From the NCBI GenBank assembly GCA_017441385.1, contig JAFRXY010000081.1, positions 1 to 64,000 of the forward strand: DNA of 64,000 nt, written 5' to 3'. This document shows, piece by piece, positions 9,534-17,133 of this stretch (positions are counted from its first letter, which is position 1; each line of letters starts with the position of its first letter). Source of the DNA: Clostridia bacterium. GTDB taxonomy: Bacteria > Bacillota > Clostridia > Oscillospirales > Acutalibacteraceae. The position numbers and the translations under genes are program-made. The notes below the pieces were generated by a model, which saw only the letters and a list, made by a program, of their open reading frames with translations, did not search any database and was not told the origin of the DNA.

Positions 9534-10379
9534 ATGAGGAATACGGTAAGGGTATTATCGACCGCCGAACTGAAATCCGCTCTGGAGAGCGCAAGAAAGA
9601 GTTATCACATTGAAACCGACTATTTTTCCGGCGACGATACAAAGATCGTGGAGCGAATAGCCTGCGCTCAGCCGGATGTGGTGATTCTCAACCTGTTTAT
9701 GCCGGAACATGACGCTGTGGAGGTGATTAAGGCGTATAAGGCACTGTATTCGGATTCTTTTACATATTTCGCGGTGTTTTGTCCTTTTCTTACGACCGGA
9801 ATAAAGAGGGAGCTGTCTGCATGCGGCGTAAACAGGGTCTTATGCAGCTCCGATTACAGGCGAGAGCTGCATTCCTTGCTTGACGAGGCTTCCAATACCA
9901 AGGCCGCTTCGCTTGCTTCGGTAAAAAGCGCAGGCATTCATGCCGTTCACAGGCTTCACCACAGAAGCAGAATATCCTCGCCGGAGGACATGAATATGCT
10001 TGGACGTGCGATTGACGATGTACTCAATGCTTTGGGAATGAATCAATATGAAACGGGATGCCGTTATCTGCGACTGGCGGTCATGCTGGCTGCCAGCGAG
10101 AACGGTGAGAATTTTCAGGTTACAAAAAGCATTTACCCTTCTGTCGCGGCTGAATTCGGCACGACTCCTTCTTCGGTGGAGCGCAGGATCCGCTGTGCGA
10201 TTTCCGATGCGTGGCGTCGTTCGGACAGCTCGGCGCTGCTTGCGGGCTATTTCGGGTATACGGTTGACAATCTGCGGGGAAAGCCGTCGAACAGCGAATT
10301 CATTGCCATGCTGGCCGACAGAATCCAGCTTGACATTTATCGTACATCGGATATCGGATCTGTCCGGAAGATGTCGTAA
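9534..10379 (+). CDS. spo0A: Spo0A-type sporulation regulator with degenerate receiver
   Basis: A 281-residue protein. The C-terminal 120 residues are a clear Spo0A DNA-binding domain: YPSVAAEFGTTPSSVERRIR, AISDAW and the end block KPSNSEFIAMLADRI are nearly as in Bacillus. The N-terminal 120 residues keep the receiver outline (PDVVIL..FMP) but not its chemistry. The phospho-acceptor Asp is Asn (VVILNLFMP), the acidic pair is replaced by Ser/Thr (VLSTAE), and the conserved Thr and Lys positions are hydrophobic or Cys (VFCPF; RVLCSSD). It should still bind 0A-box DNA but not accept phosphate in the usual way. An extended -10 TGTATAAT at 9493-9500 lies upstream, and the ATG at 9534 has only a weak ribosome site. 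Calling it Spo0A rests on the effector domain; its regulation must differ. Confidence 0.88.
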   Translation: MRNTVRVLSTAELKSALESARKSYHIETDYFSGDDTKIVERIACAQPDVVILNLFMPEHDAVEVIKAYKALYSDSFTYFAVFCPFLTTGIKRELSACGVNRVLCSSDYRRELHSLLDEASNTKAASLASVKSAGIHAVHRLHHRSRISSPEDMNMLGRAIDDVLNALGMNQYETGCRYLRLAVMLAASENGENFQVTKSIYPSVAAEFGTTPSSVERRIRCAISDAWRRSDSSALLAGYFGYTVDNLRGKPSNSEFIAMLADRIQLDIYRTSDIGSVRKMS

Positions 10380-10412
10380 ACCGTTGTTTTTCATCTGCGT
10401 TTTTGCTTTTGC

Positions 10413-10441
10413 TTGACTTGCCCAACGCCGTGTGATATAAT
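10413..10441 (+). promoter_or_regulatory. Sigma-A promoter of the permease/lipid kinase/alr unit
   Basis: TTGACT (10413-10418), 17 bp, TATAAT (10436-10441), ending 34 bases before the GTG start. Confidence 0.85.
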
Positions 10442-10475
10442 CTGTTTATACAAAACGGATCAGGGAGGTCTTACT

Positions 10476-11687
10476 GTGAACAAATCGAAGTTTATGACTA
10501 ATTTTCTCAGTCTGGCTGCCGCAATACTGCTTCTTTTTGGCCTTTTTCACATAGAGGACATTAAGAACATTATCATGATGTTCGTTTCGGGATTACAGCC
10601 GCTGTGGGTGGGCATTGCATTTGCCTATCTGCTTTGCCCTGTCGCGGCTTTTTTCGAGGAAAAGCTGAAAAAGGTGAAAAAAATATCCCGCGCGGCAAGA
10701 CCGCTTTCGGTGCTTATTACCAGCATCGCGGTCATTGCTGCGTTTTCGCTGCTTCTGGCGGTACTGCTTCCGCAGCTCATCACCAGCATTTCCGATCTGG
10801 TTCCCAAACTGCCTTCCATGCTGGAAACACAGCTGGCGAGGGCGCAGAGATTCCTCATCTCCAACAATCAGTTTGCCTCCGCGACGGCCGAACTGGTGGA
10901 ATCGGCGGAGAATATGCTGGTCACATGGATCAAGACCAACCTGCTCAGCACGGTCTACAATCTCGCCAGCAGCCTTATGTCGGTGGGCTCCGCCATTATC
11001 AATGTACTGCTCGCCTTCATTATTATGATTTATCTGCTGCTTGACCGCGAGAGATACCTGAATCAGTGCCGCAAGATATTCCATACGTTCAGCCGCAACG
11101 AACGGGTGAATGACGCGGTCTATGACACTCTGCATCAGGCAAACAAGATGTTCGGCGGGTTTATCTCCGGCAAGCTGATTGATTCGCTGATTGTGGGAAT
11201 CATATGCTTTGTGTTCATGCTGCTGTTCCGTATGGATTATCCGCTGATTATCAGCGTAATCGTGGGTGTCACCAATATCATTCCCATGTTCGGGCCTTTT
11301 ATAGGCGCGGTTCCCAGCGCTTTTCTCCTGCTGCTGGTCGATCCGAAGCAATGCATTATCTTCCTGATCTTCATCATCATTCTCCAGCAGGTCGACGGCA
11401 ATCTGATCGGCCCGCGCATCATGGGGGATTCCATCGGACTTCCCGCGCTGTATATCACGATAGCCATTCTGATGTTCGGTTCGCTTTTCGGCTTTATCGG
11501 AATGATTATCGGAGTGCCGACTTTTGCCACGCTTTATTATGTCGTCAAGCGCGTTTCGGAGTATTTCCTGCGCAAGCGCGGACTTCCCACCGAAACATCG
11601 GCATACGGCCCGGAATTCCGTGCTTCCCTGAAATCTCCCGGAGAGCCGGAAGAGTCTTACAAAGAAGATGACGATGACGAGGAATAA
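10476..11687 (+). CDS. AI-2E family (UPF0118) transporter
   Basis: This 403-residue integral membrane protein belongs to the AI-2E/PerM/YtvI family. About eight membrane segments can be read, two at the start (FLSLAAAILLLFGLF; GIAFAYLLCPVAAFF) and a cluster after residue 200. The family signature lies at TNIIPMFGPFIGAVP and LQQVDGNLIGPRIMGDSIGLP. Members export or exchange small solutes, and a few act as Na+/H+ antiporters; the substrate here is unknown. The GTG at 10476 follows AGGGAGGT and lies downstream of the promoter, so a longer frame from 10413 is rejected because it overlaps the -35 box. The C-terminus is acidic (EDDDDEE). Only 18 bp separate it from the lipid kinase gene. Confidence 0.92.
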   Translation: MNKSKFMTNFLSLAAAILLLFGLFHIEDIKNIIMMFVSGLQPLWVGIAFAYLLCPVAAFFEEKLKKVKKISRAARPLSVLITSIAVIAAFSLLLAVLLPQLITSISDLVPKLPSMLETQLARAQRFLISNNQFASATAELVESAENMLVTWIKTNLLSTVYNLASSLMSVGSAIINVLLAFIIMIYLLLDRERYLNQCRKIFHTFSRNERVNDAVYDTLHQANKMFGGFISGKLIDSLIVGIICFVFMLLFRMDYPLIISVIVGVTNIIPMFGPFIGAVPSAFLLLLVDPKQCIIFLIFIIILQQVDGNLIGPRIMGDSIGLPALYITIAILMFGSLFGFIGMIIGVPTFATLYYVVKRVSEYFLRKRGLPTETSAYGPEFRASLKSPGEPEESYKEDDDDEE

Positions 11688-11705
11688 CCGACGGGAGGAA
11701 CAACC

Positions 11706-12617
11706 ATGAGATATGTATTTATTGCCAACCCAAAAGCCGGCGCCAAAAACGGCCTTGCCAAATACAGGGAAAGAATAACCGCAACCTGCGAAAAGCTGGG
11801 CGCGGAATATAAATTCATGCTGACCCGTTCCGGCGCCGACCTCACCGACTTCGCCCGAAGCGAGGGGGAAAAGGGGGACGCCGTCAGAATCATTGTGCTG
11901 GGCGGCGACGGAGGAATATGCGGAGCCGCCAACGGCGTGATCGGCATGGAAAATGTGGAATTCGGCATCATCCCCTGCGGTTCGGGCAACGACTATGTCA
12001 AGAGCTTCGGCGGGGCGAAGGGCTTTGAGGATATCGAGCATTATCTCACCGCGCCCTCGCGGTATGTGGACGCGATCGACACAGGGCATTTTGCCTCGGT
12101 CAATATCTGTTCCATGGGCATTGACGCCATTATCTGTGACCGCACCAACCGCATGACCGCTGCCAAAAAGCTGCTGGGACCGGGGGCGTATTCCCTTGCG
12201 GTCATGATTTCCATGCTCGGAAAGGTGTATAATACTCTGAAAGTTACCATTGACGACAGCGAGGTTTACGAAGGGGAATTCATGTTTTCGCTGGCCGCCT
12301 GCGGACAGTATTACGGCGGCGGTTACCGCGGCGCTCCGATGGCCGACCCGGGGGACGGTCTGCTGGATTTCGTGATGATCAGGCGGGTTTCCAAGCTGAA
12401 AATGGCGTCCCTTCTGGGGGAATACAAGAGCGGCCGCTATCCGGAATCCAAAAAATTTGAAGGATTGCTCACGGTAAAGCGCGGCAAAAAGATGAAAATC
12501 GAATCGGCAAAACCCGCCATTGTCAATATTGACGGGGAATGTCTGAAGCTCAGCGAAGTGACATTCGAGGTCATTCCCAAAGCGCTGCGGTTAATTGTGA
12601 ATGACGGTATGCAATGA
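11706..12617 (+). CDS. Diacylglycerol kinase-type lipid kinase (YegS/DagK family)
   Basis: A 303-residue DAGK_cat protein. It begins with the typical FIANPKAGAKNG, has the nucleotide motif VLGGDGGICGAANG near residues 62-75 (usually GGDGT), and the second motif GIIPCGSGNDYVKSFG near 90-105. The C-terminal beta-sandwich includes YGGGYRGAPMADPGDGLLDF, as expected. It should phosphorylate diacylglycerol or a related lipid at the inner membrane face to recycle it into phospholipid synthesis. The GGDGG in place of GGDGT is a small departure. GGGAGG precedes the ATG. It sits in a probable operon with the upstream permease and downstream alr. Confidence 0.92.
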   Translation: MRYVFIANPKAGAKNGLAKYRERITATCEKLGAEYKFMLTRSGADLTDFARSEGEKGDAVRIIVLGGDGGICGAANGVIGMENVEFGIIPCGSGNDYVKSFGGAKGFEDIEHYLTAPSRYVDAIDTGHFASVNICSMGIDAIICDRTNRMTAAKKLLGPGAYSLAVMISMLGKVYNTLKVTIDDSEVYEGEFMFSLAACGQYYGGGYRGAPMADPGDGLLDFVMIRRVSKLKMASLLGEYKSGRYPESKKFEGLLTVKRGKKMKIESAKPAIVNIDGECLKLSEVTFEVIPKALRLIVNDGMQ

Positions 12618-12656
12618 TTTACATATCAAAAAATTCAAGCAAAGAAGATGTAATAG

Positions 12657-13775
12657 TTGGAAAAATATCTGAGAGCCTATGCGGAAGTTGACTTGGACGC
12701 TATAGGACACAATATTTCCGAAGTCAGAAGGATTGTCGGCAGCGAGGTAAAAATCTGCGCGGTGATCAAGGCGGACGCCTACGGCCACGGCGCGGTGGCG
12801 GTCGGCCGGTACCTTGAGAACGCTGTGGAATATTTCGCGGTCGCCACGGTGGATGAAGCGATTGAACTGCGCGAGGCGGGCATCAGGCTGCCGATTGTCA
12901 TTCTTTCCTATGTGTCGCCCAGCCGTTATGATGAGGTCGTGCAATACGGCGTGACGCAGACGGTCTACTCGCTGGAAACGGCGCGGCTGCTTTCCGAAGA
13001 AGCCGGCAGACAGGGGAAAACGGCAAAAGCGCATGTCGCGCTGGACACCGGCATGTCGCGCATCGGTTTTCAGATCAGTGAGGAAAGCGCGGACGATATC
13101 CAAAAAATCAGCCTGCTGCCGCATCTGGAACTGGAAGGAATGTTCACCCACTTCTCCTGCGCCGATATGTACGACAAATCTTACAGTAAAGCACAGATGG
13201 AGCGGTACGACCGCATGTGCGGCATGCTGGACGAGAGGCATGTAGTGATTCCCATCAAGCATATCTGCAACAGCGCGGGCATCATGGAATTTGACAGCCA
13301 CCGTTTCCAGATGGTGCGTTCCGGCATTATTACATACGGCCTTTATCCCTCGGAGGAGGTAGACAAGACCGCCATCGACCTGCGTCCCGCCATGAGCTTC
13401 CGCAGCCATGTGGTGAATATCCATACCGCGCCCGCCGGTATTGGCGTGAGCTACGGCGCGACATTCGTCACCAAGCAGCCTACCCGTATTGCTACCGTTT
13501 CGGTAGGCTATGCCGACGGCTATCCCAGAGCGCTCTCGGGCAAAGGCCGCGTGCTCATTCACGGGCAGTTTGCGCCGGTGCTGGGCAGAGTGTGCATGGA
13601 TCAGATTATGGTGGATATCTCCCACATCGACGGTGTGGAGATCGAGGACGTAGTGACGCTATTCGGCCGGGACGGCGATCATTTCATTCCGGTGGAGGAA
13701 CCCGCCGACATGTCGGCGTCCTTCAATTATGAATTTGTGTGCAGTCTGAGCAGGCGGGTCACGCGGGTGTATTGA
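12657..13775 (+). CDS. alr: Alanine racemase
   Basis: This 372-residue fold-type III PLP enzyme interconverts L- and D-alanine for peptidoglycan precursors. The PLP lysine sits in CAVIKADAYGHG near residue 40. The catalytic Tyr is in GVSYGATF near 263. The HVALDTGMSRIGF, THFSCAD and MDQIMVDI blocks are all as expected, and the length is normal. The start is a TTG at 12657 (protein begins MEKYLRAYAEVDLD), with a GAAGA element 10 bases upstream; no ATG fits the conserved beginning. It is 39 bp after the lipid kinase gene and probably in the same transcript. Confidence 0.96.
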   Translation: MEKYLRAYAEVDLDAIGHNISEVRRIVGSEVKICAVIKADAYGHGAVAVGRYLENAVEYFAVATVDEAIELREAGIRLPIVILSYVSPSRYDEVVQYGVTQTVYSLETARLLSEEAGRQGKTAKAHVALDTGMSRIGFQISEESADDIQKISLLPHLELEGMFTHFSCADMYDKSYSKAQMERYDRMCGMLDERHVVIPIKHICNSAGIMEFDSHRFQMVRSGIITYGLYPSEEVDKTAIDLRPAMSFRSHVVNIHTAPAGIGVSYGATFVTKQPTRIATVSVGYADGYPRALSGKGRVLIHGQFAPVLGRVCMDQIMVDISHIDGVEIEDVVTLFGRDGDHFIPVEEPADMSASFNYEFVCSLSRRVTRVY

Positions 13776-13784
13776 AATTTCCTG

Positions 13785-13813
13785 TTGACAATATCCCGCC
13801 GGTATGATAAAAT
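13785..13813 (+). promoter_or_regulatory. Sigma-A promoter of DUF1292 gene
   Basis: TTGACA (13785-13790), 17 bp, TAAAAT (13808-13813). Confidence 0.75.
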
Positions 13814-13876
13814 CATCACAGAAACGCGCTTGCAAAATGATTGTGTGCGCGTTACTTGCCCTTGAAAGGAAGGTAT

Positions 13877-14188
13877 ATGAACATGAGCGAGGAAAATCTC
13901 GATATCTTTGATGAGGAAGAAATGGAAAATATTGTCTATCTCAGCGACGAGGACGGCAACGAGGTGGCCTTTGAATATCTCGATTCCGTGGAATATCAGG
14001 GCGACGAGTATGTCGTGCTGATTTCTACCGAGGAGGATGACGACGAGGTGGTCATTCTCAGGGTGGAGCCGACGCCCGACGATGAAGAGGAAGAAGATTT
14101 TGTCACCGTGGAGAGCGAAGAAGTTGCGCAGGCGGTCTTTGATATCTTCAAGGAGAGAAACAGGGACTATTTCAATTTCGCGGACTGA
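13877..14188 (+). CDS. DUF1292 domain protein (first copy)
   Basis: A 103-residue, very acidic cytosolic protein of the DUF1292/YrzB family. It has the typical IVYLSDEDGNEVAFEYLDSV beginning, a YVVLIS strand and an acidic tail ending in a helix (FDIFKERNRDYF). No function is established for the family, though in Firmicutes it often lies beside ruvX/alaS. Here it has its own promoter and terminator, away from ruvX. Two ATG codons (13877 and 13883) both suit the GAAAGGAAGG site. A second, diverged member of the family lies at 39160-39528. Confidence 0.88.
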   Translation: MNMSEENLDIFDEEEMENIVYLSDEDGNEVAFEYLDSVEYQGDEYVVLISTEEDDDEVVILRVEPTPDDEEEEDFVTVESEEVAQAVFDIFKERNRDYFNFAD

Positions 14189-14213
14189 TTGTCTTTTTTG
14201 AGCGGGAAACAAG

Positions 14214-14255
14214 AACCGCGCCGTATGTACTTTATGACATGCGGCGCGGTTTTTT
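14214..14255 (+). terminator. Rho-independent terminator
   Basis: Stem AACCGCGCCG-ATG / CAT-GCGGCGCGGTT then TTTTT. It faces the convergent DUF4956 gene and probably serves the DUF1292 gene. Confidence 0.85.
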
Positions 14256-14271
14256 GTTATGGGGGAAAATA

Positions 14272-14934
14272 TTATTCGGCGTAGTCGCCGTTGTAGTTGA
14301 CCAGAGCGGCGCTTTCCACGCCCTCGATCTTGGTGATGGTTTCGACGAAGTGATCGTCGATGGCGTTGTTCTTGACTTCAATAATGGTTTCAACGCCGGA
14401 TTTGCTCACCGTGCGGTTGCGGATTTTACCCTTGACCTCCGCGATGGCCTTGTCGATTTCGTCCGTGACCGACACGTCGTAGCGTACAATCACGAGATAA
14501 AGCCGCTCGCTGTCGGTGGTCTTGCACATGATGATGCAGAAGATAGTGATAATCACGACGCAGATCAGCGCGAAGATGTACTGCTTGGCGCCGATGATGA
14601 TGCCCATGGAAATGGCCCAGAAGAGGTACATCAGATCGACGGGGTCCTTGACCACCGTGCGGAAGCGGATAATGGAAAGGGCGCCCACCATGCCGAGAGA
14701 AAGCACCGGGTTGGCGGTGATGGTGAAAATAATAATGGTCGTGATGAGCGTCATCAGAATCAGCGAAATGTTGAAATTATGGCTGTAGGCCACGCCGTTG
14801 TAAGTCTTTTTGTAGACGAAGTAAATGACCAGCCCTATCATAATGGAAAAGACCAGCGCAAGAACATATTCGACGGGGGAGGTAAGGGCAAATTGGCTGA
14901 GAAATTTATTTTTGAAGATGTCACTGAAATTCAT
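14272..14934 (-). CDS. DUF4956 membrane protein (copy A)
   Basis: A 220-residue membrane protein with three to four segments in the first 130 residues and a soluble C-terminal domain of ferredoxin-like appearance. The hallmark is VLSLGMVGALSIIRFRTVVKDPVDLMYLFWAI. The family travels with VTC-domain proteins, as here: its ATG follows the VTC stop by one base. A role as membrane partner of the VTC enzyme, for instance in moving or using a phosphate polymer, is an inference from this linkage. A paralogue of the same length lies at 60776-61438. Confidence 0.9.
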   Translation of the reverse strand: MNFSDIFKNKFLSQFALTSPVEYVLALVFSIMIGLVIYFVYKKTYNGVAYSHNFNISLILMTLITTIIIFTITANPVLSLGMVGALSIIRFRTVVKDPVDLMYLFWAISMGIIIGAKQYIFALICVVIITIFCIIMCKTTDSERLYLVIVRYDVSVTDEIDKAIAEVKGKIRNRTVSKSGVETIIEVKNNAIDDHFVETITKIEGVESAALVNYNGDYAE

Positions 14935-14935
14935 A

Positions 14936-15691
14936 TTAATATACTACCTTTCCTAAATAATTGGATTGTGCGATGCAGCAGAGCGAATATTTTGATTCGG
15001 CGGACTGCCAAAGACTCAGCTTCTTAGAGCGAAGGATGCGGCGTATGAAATTGGGCAGATAATCGTCGTATTTGACCTCCAGAATCATCTTGCCGCTTTC
15101 ATAGGCCGGCACGGTGGGAAGGTGGGGGTCAAAGATATTCCCTGTACCCTGTCCCGCGCGAAGATTCATGTCGAAGGTCATGCGCACGTTGCCTTCGTCG
15201 CAGATGAAGACTTCCCGGTCGTAGTCCACCACCACCTGCGGACGGAGAATGCGGCAGGCGCAGTCAATGCAGCCCATGCGAAGGGCACGGTTTTTGTCCG
15301 ATTCCGCCTTTTCGCGGTCGTGCAGCATCATGTCGCTGACGAATCCGAAATCGCCTTTGATGATGCTGTCGCACTGTTCGCGGGTGATGACAGAGGATTT
15401 TTTGGAAATATAGCTGTCGAATTTGTCTTTGATCTCGAATTTGATGAGGGAGTCCTTGTAGTCGTACACCCTGATGCGGTATTTCCGGCGGCGGCTGCGG
15501 CCCTCATTCTTCTGGTTGTAGTCCGCCATGTAGATGTCGTCGAGGTAGAGACTCCGGATGAAATATTTGCCGTCGGCGCCGTTCTCGTCGTGCCGCATGA
15601 AGCACATGGCGCGGCTGCGAAGCTCGTAGTATTGCGCGTAGGAAATGCTGTATTTCAGTTCATGGCGCAAGCCGTGTGATTTGTAATGCAA
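14936..15691 (-). CDS. VTC-domain protein, polyphosphate polymerase-like (copy A)
   Basis: A 251-residue protein with the VTC fold, a triphosphate-tunnel enzyme type. In yeast Vtc4 this domain makes polyphosphate from ATP. The tunnel's basic and acidic residues are present: RHELKY near the start, RRRKYRIRVYD, FEIKDK, VVVDYDREVF and the C-terminal ILEVKYDDYLP. Its reaction in bacteria is not proven, so polyphosphate synthesis is an inference from the family. The start is TTG (15691-15689), since the conserved beginning (M-H-Y..LRHELKY) has no ATG; AGGCAGGTGA lies upstream. The paralogue at 60036 also starts with TTG. The gene has its own promoter with two inverted repeats. Confidence 0.9.
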   Translation of the reverse strand: MHYKSHGLRHELKYSISYAQYYELRSRAMCFMRHDENGADGKYFIRSLYLDDIYMADYNQKNEGRSRRRKYRIRVYDYKDSLIKFEIKDKFDSYISKKSSVITREQCDSIIKGDFGFVSDMMLHDREKAESDKNRALRMGCIDCACRILRPQVVVDYDREVFICDEGNVRMTFDMNLRAGQGTGNIFDPHLPTVPAYESGKMILEVKYDDYLPNFIRRILRSKKLSLWQSAESKYSLCCIAQSNYLGKVVY

Positions 15692-15717
15692 AAAGCTGTC
15701 ACCTGCCTTTGCGATGT

Positions 15718-15747
15718 ATTCATACTGTAAATATTTACAGTATGAAT
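15718..15747. repeat. Perfect 30-bp palindrome in VTC/DUF4956 leader
   Basis: Arms ATTCATACTGTAAAT and ATTTACAGTATGAAT meet with no spacer. It lies 26-56 bp upstream of the VTC start and just downstream of the predicted transcription start on the minus strand. No T-run follows on the transcribed strand, so an operator for a dimeric regulator is more likely than a terminator. Confidence 0.85.
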
Positions 15748-15772
15748 AAAATAAGAAGTATTTATAAAAATA

Positions 15773-15800
15773 ATTATATCACAATTCACTTAAATGTCAA
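15773..15800 (-). promoter_or_regulatory. Sigma-A promoter of VTC/DUF4956 pair
   Basis: Minus strand TTGACA (15800-15795), 16 bp, TATAAT (15778-15773). The 30-bp palindrome begins about 20 bp beyond the expected transcription start. Confidence 0.8.
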
Positions 15801-15819
15801 TGACATAAGTGGAATTGTG
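15780..15819. repeat. Imperfect inverted repeat over the -35 region
   Basis: CACAATTCACTTA (15780-15792) and TAAGTGGAATTGTG (15806-15819) pair with one extra G. The repeat covers the -35 and spacer of the VTC promoter, so it is well placed as a second regulator site. Confidence 0.65.
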
Positions 15820-15922
15820 AACAACTTTTAGCGAATTGCATATAGATTTGGTCATTGTGCCAAAATGCAATACTTCTTTTTTGGTATGTTTGAAGTTATT
15901 TGCCAAAATGAATAAAAACATC

Positions 15923-15951
15923 TTGACATCAGCGCTTTAAAGTGCTATACT
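15923..15951 (+). promoter_or_regulatory. Sigma-A promoter of the ABC importer
   Basis: TTGACA (15923-15928), 17 bp, TATACT (15946-15951). The leader to the ATG is only about 60 nt, too short for a T-box. Confidence 0.85.
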
Positions 15952-16019
15952 CACTATCAGCTACTCAGCGGGAGGTCAGATGCCCGTCCCGCGGGTTATT
16001 TTTCAGGAGGTTGAAAGAA

Positions 16020-17009
16020 ATGAAACTCAAAAGAATCCTCGCGGCAGTGCTTTCCTGCGCACTGATCGCAACATCGCTCATGGCGGTCACAGGCTGCAAC
16101 GGTGAAACCGGTACGACCGATCCCGAGAACAAAACCTACACCGTCGGTATCTGCCAGCTCGTACAGCATCCTGCTCTGGACGCGGCAACCGAAGGCTTCA
16201 AGAAGGCTCTCACCGAGAAGCTGGGCGACAAGGTCAAGTTTGACGAGCAGAACGCTGCCGGCGAGCCTGCCAACTGCACCACCATTGTCAATCAATTCGT
16301 CGCTTCCAATGTCGATCTGATCATGGCCAACGCTACTCCCGCCCTTCAGGCAGCCGCTTCCGCAACCGCCGATATTCCGGTTCTGGCCACTTCCATCACC
16401 GAGTACGGCGTGGCTCTCGGCATTGACAATTTCAGCGGCAAGACCGGCATCAATGTTTCCGGCACATCCGATCTGGCTCCTCTCGATAAGCAGGCAGCCA
16501 TGTTCGCTGAGCTTCTTCCCGAAGCCAAGAAGGTCGGTATTATCTATTGCTCCAACGAAGCCAATTCCAAGTATCAGGTCACTGTCGTCAAGGCGGAGCT
16601 TGAGAAAGCCGGTATTGAAGTGACCGAGTACAGCTTCGCTGACTCCAACGATATCGCTCAGGTCGTGACCAAGGCCTGCGACGAAGTGGACGCTTTCTAT
16701 ATCCCCACGGACAACCAGTGCGCCAACAACGCCGAGCTGATCAACAGCATTGCCGAGCCTGCCAAGAAGCCGATTATCGCCGGCGAAGAGGGCATTTGCA
16801 AGGGCTGCGGTATCGCCACACTTTCCATCAGCTATTCCACCATCGGTTACAACACCGGTCTGATGGCATACGAGATTCTTGTCAACGGCAAGAACCCCGG
16901 TGAGATGGACATCCAGTATGACGACGCTCCTGTCTACAAGTATGCTCCTGCCCGCTGCGAAGCGCTCGGCATCACCGTTCCCGAAACCTATGAGGCTATT
17001 GCCGACTGA
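16020..17009 (+). CDS. ABC transporter substrate-binding lipoprotein (TrpX/YtrX-type)
   Basis: A 329-residue lipoprotein of the ABC_sub_bind family (PF04392). The signal ends in a lipobox LMAVTGC, with Cys at about residue 26. The mature part has two lobes with the family marks VGICQLVQHPALDAATEGFK, ANATPALQAAASAT and VGIIYCSNEANS. Related Firmicutes systems import tryptophan or other aromatic amino acids, but ligand choice is not readable here. AGGAGG lies 9 bases before the ATG; a frame extending upstream to 15942 would enter the promoter. The gene is the first of three; a stem-loop separates it from the permease, which could raise the relative amount of binding protein. Confidence 0.93.
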   Translation: MKLKRILAAVLSCALIATSLMAVTGCNGETGTTDPENKTYTVGICQLVQHPALDAATEGFKKALTEKLGDKVKFDEQNAAGEPANCTTIVNQFVASNVDLIMANATPALQAAASATADIPVLATSITEYGVALGIDNFSGKTGINVSGTSDLAPLDKQAAMFAELLPEAKKVGIIYCSNEANSKYQVTVVKAELEKAGIEVTEYSFADSNDIAQVVTKACDEVDAFYIPTDNQCANNAELINSIAEPAKKPIIAGEEGICKGCGIATLSISYSTIGYNTGLMAYEILVNGKNPGEMDIQYDDAPVYKYAPARCEALGITVPETYEAIAD

Positions 17010-17047
17010 TTGTAGGGAAGCTACAAACCAATAAAGAAATTTTGTCT

Positions 17048-17094
17048 CAAAATCTGCGGTAGGGTGTTTACATAACACCTTATCGCTGATTTTG
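17048..17094 (+). other. Intercistronic stem-loop
   Basis: CAAAATC-GCGGTA-GGTGTT and AACACC-TTATCGC-GATTTTG pair into an interrupted stem. No T-run follows, so a processing or stability element between binding-protein and permease genes is more likely than a full terminator. Confidence 0.5.
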
Positions 17095-17133
17095 GTATTT
17101 GATTCATTTCAAACGAAAGGAAGTTGATTCTCA

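Noticed and set aside
10593..12089. Long minus-strand frame opposite the permease and lipid kinase
   Set aside because: It is antisense to two conserved genes, is rich in His/Arg/Gln as expected for a shadow frame, and has no ribosome site.
14239..15027. Plus-strand frame opposite DUF4956
   Set aside because: Shadow of the conserved minus-strand gene; His/Asp/Asn-rich product.
15955..16019. T-box leader before the ABC importer
   Set aside because: The leader is about 65 nt and lacks a T-box core sequence (TGGNACCGCG).
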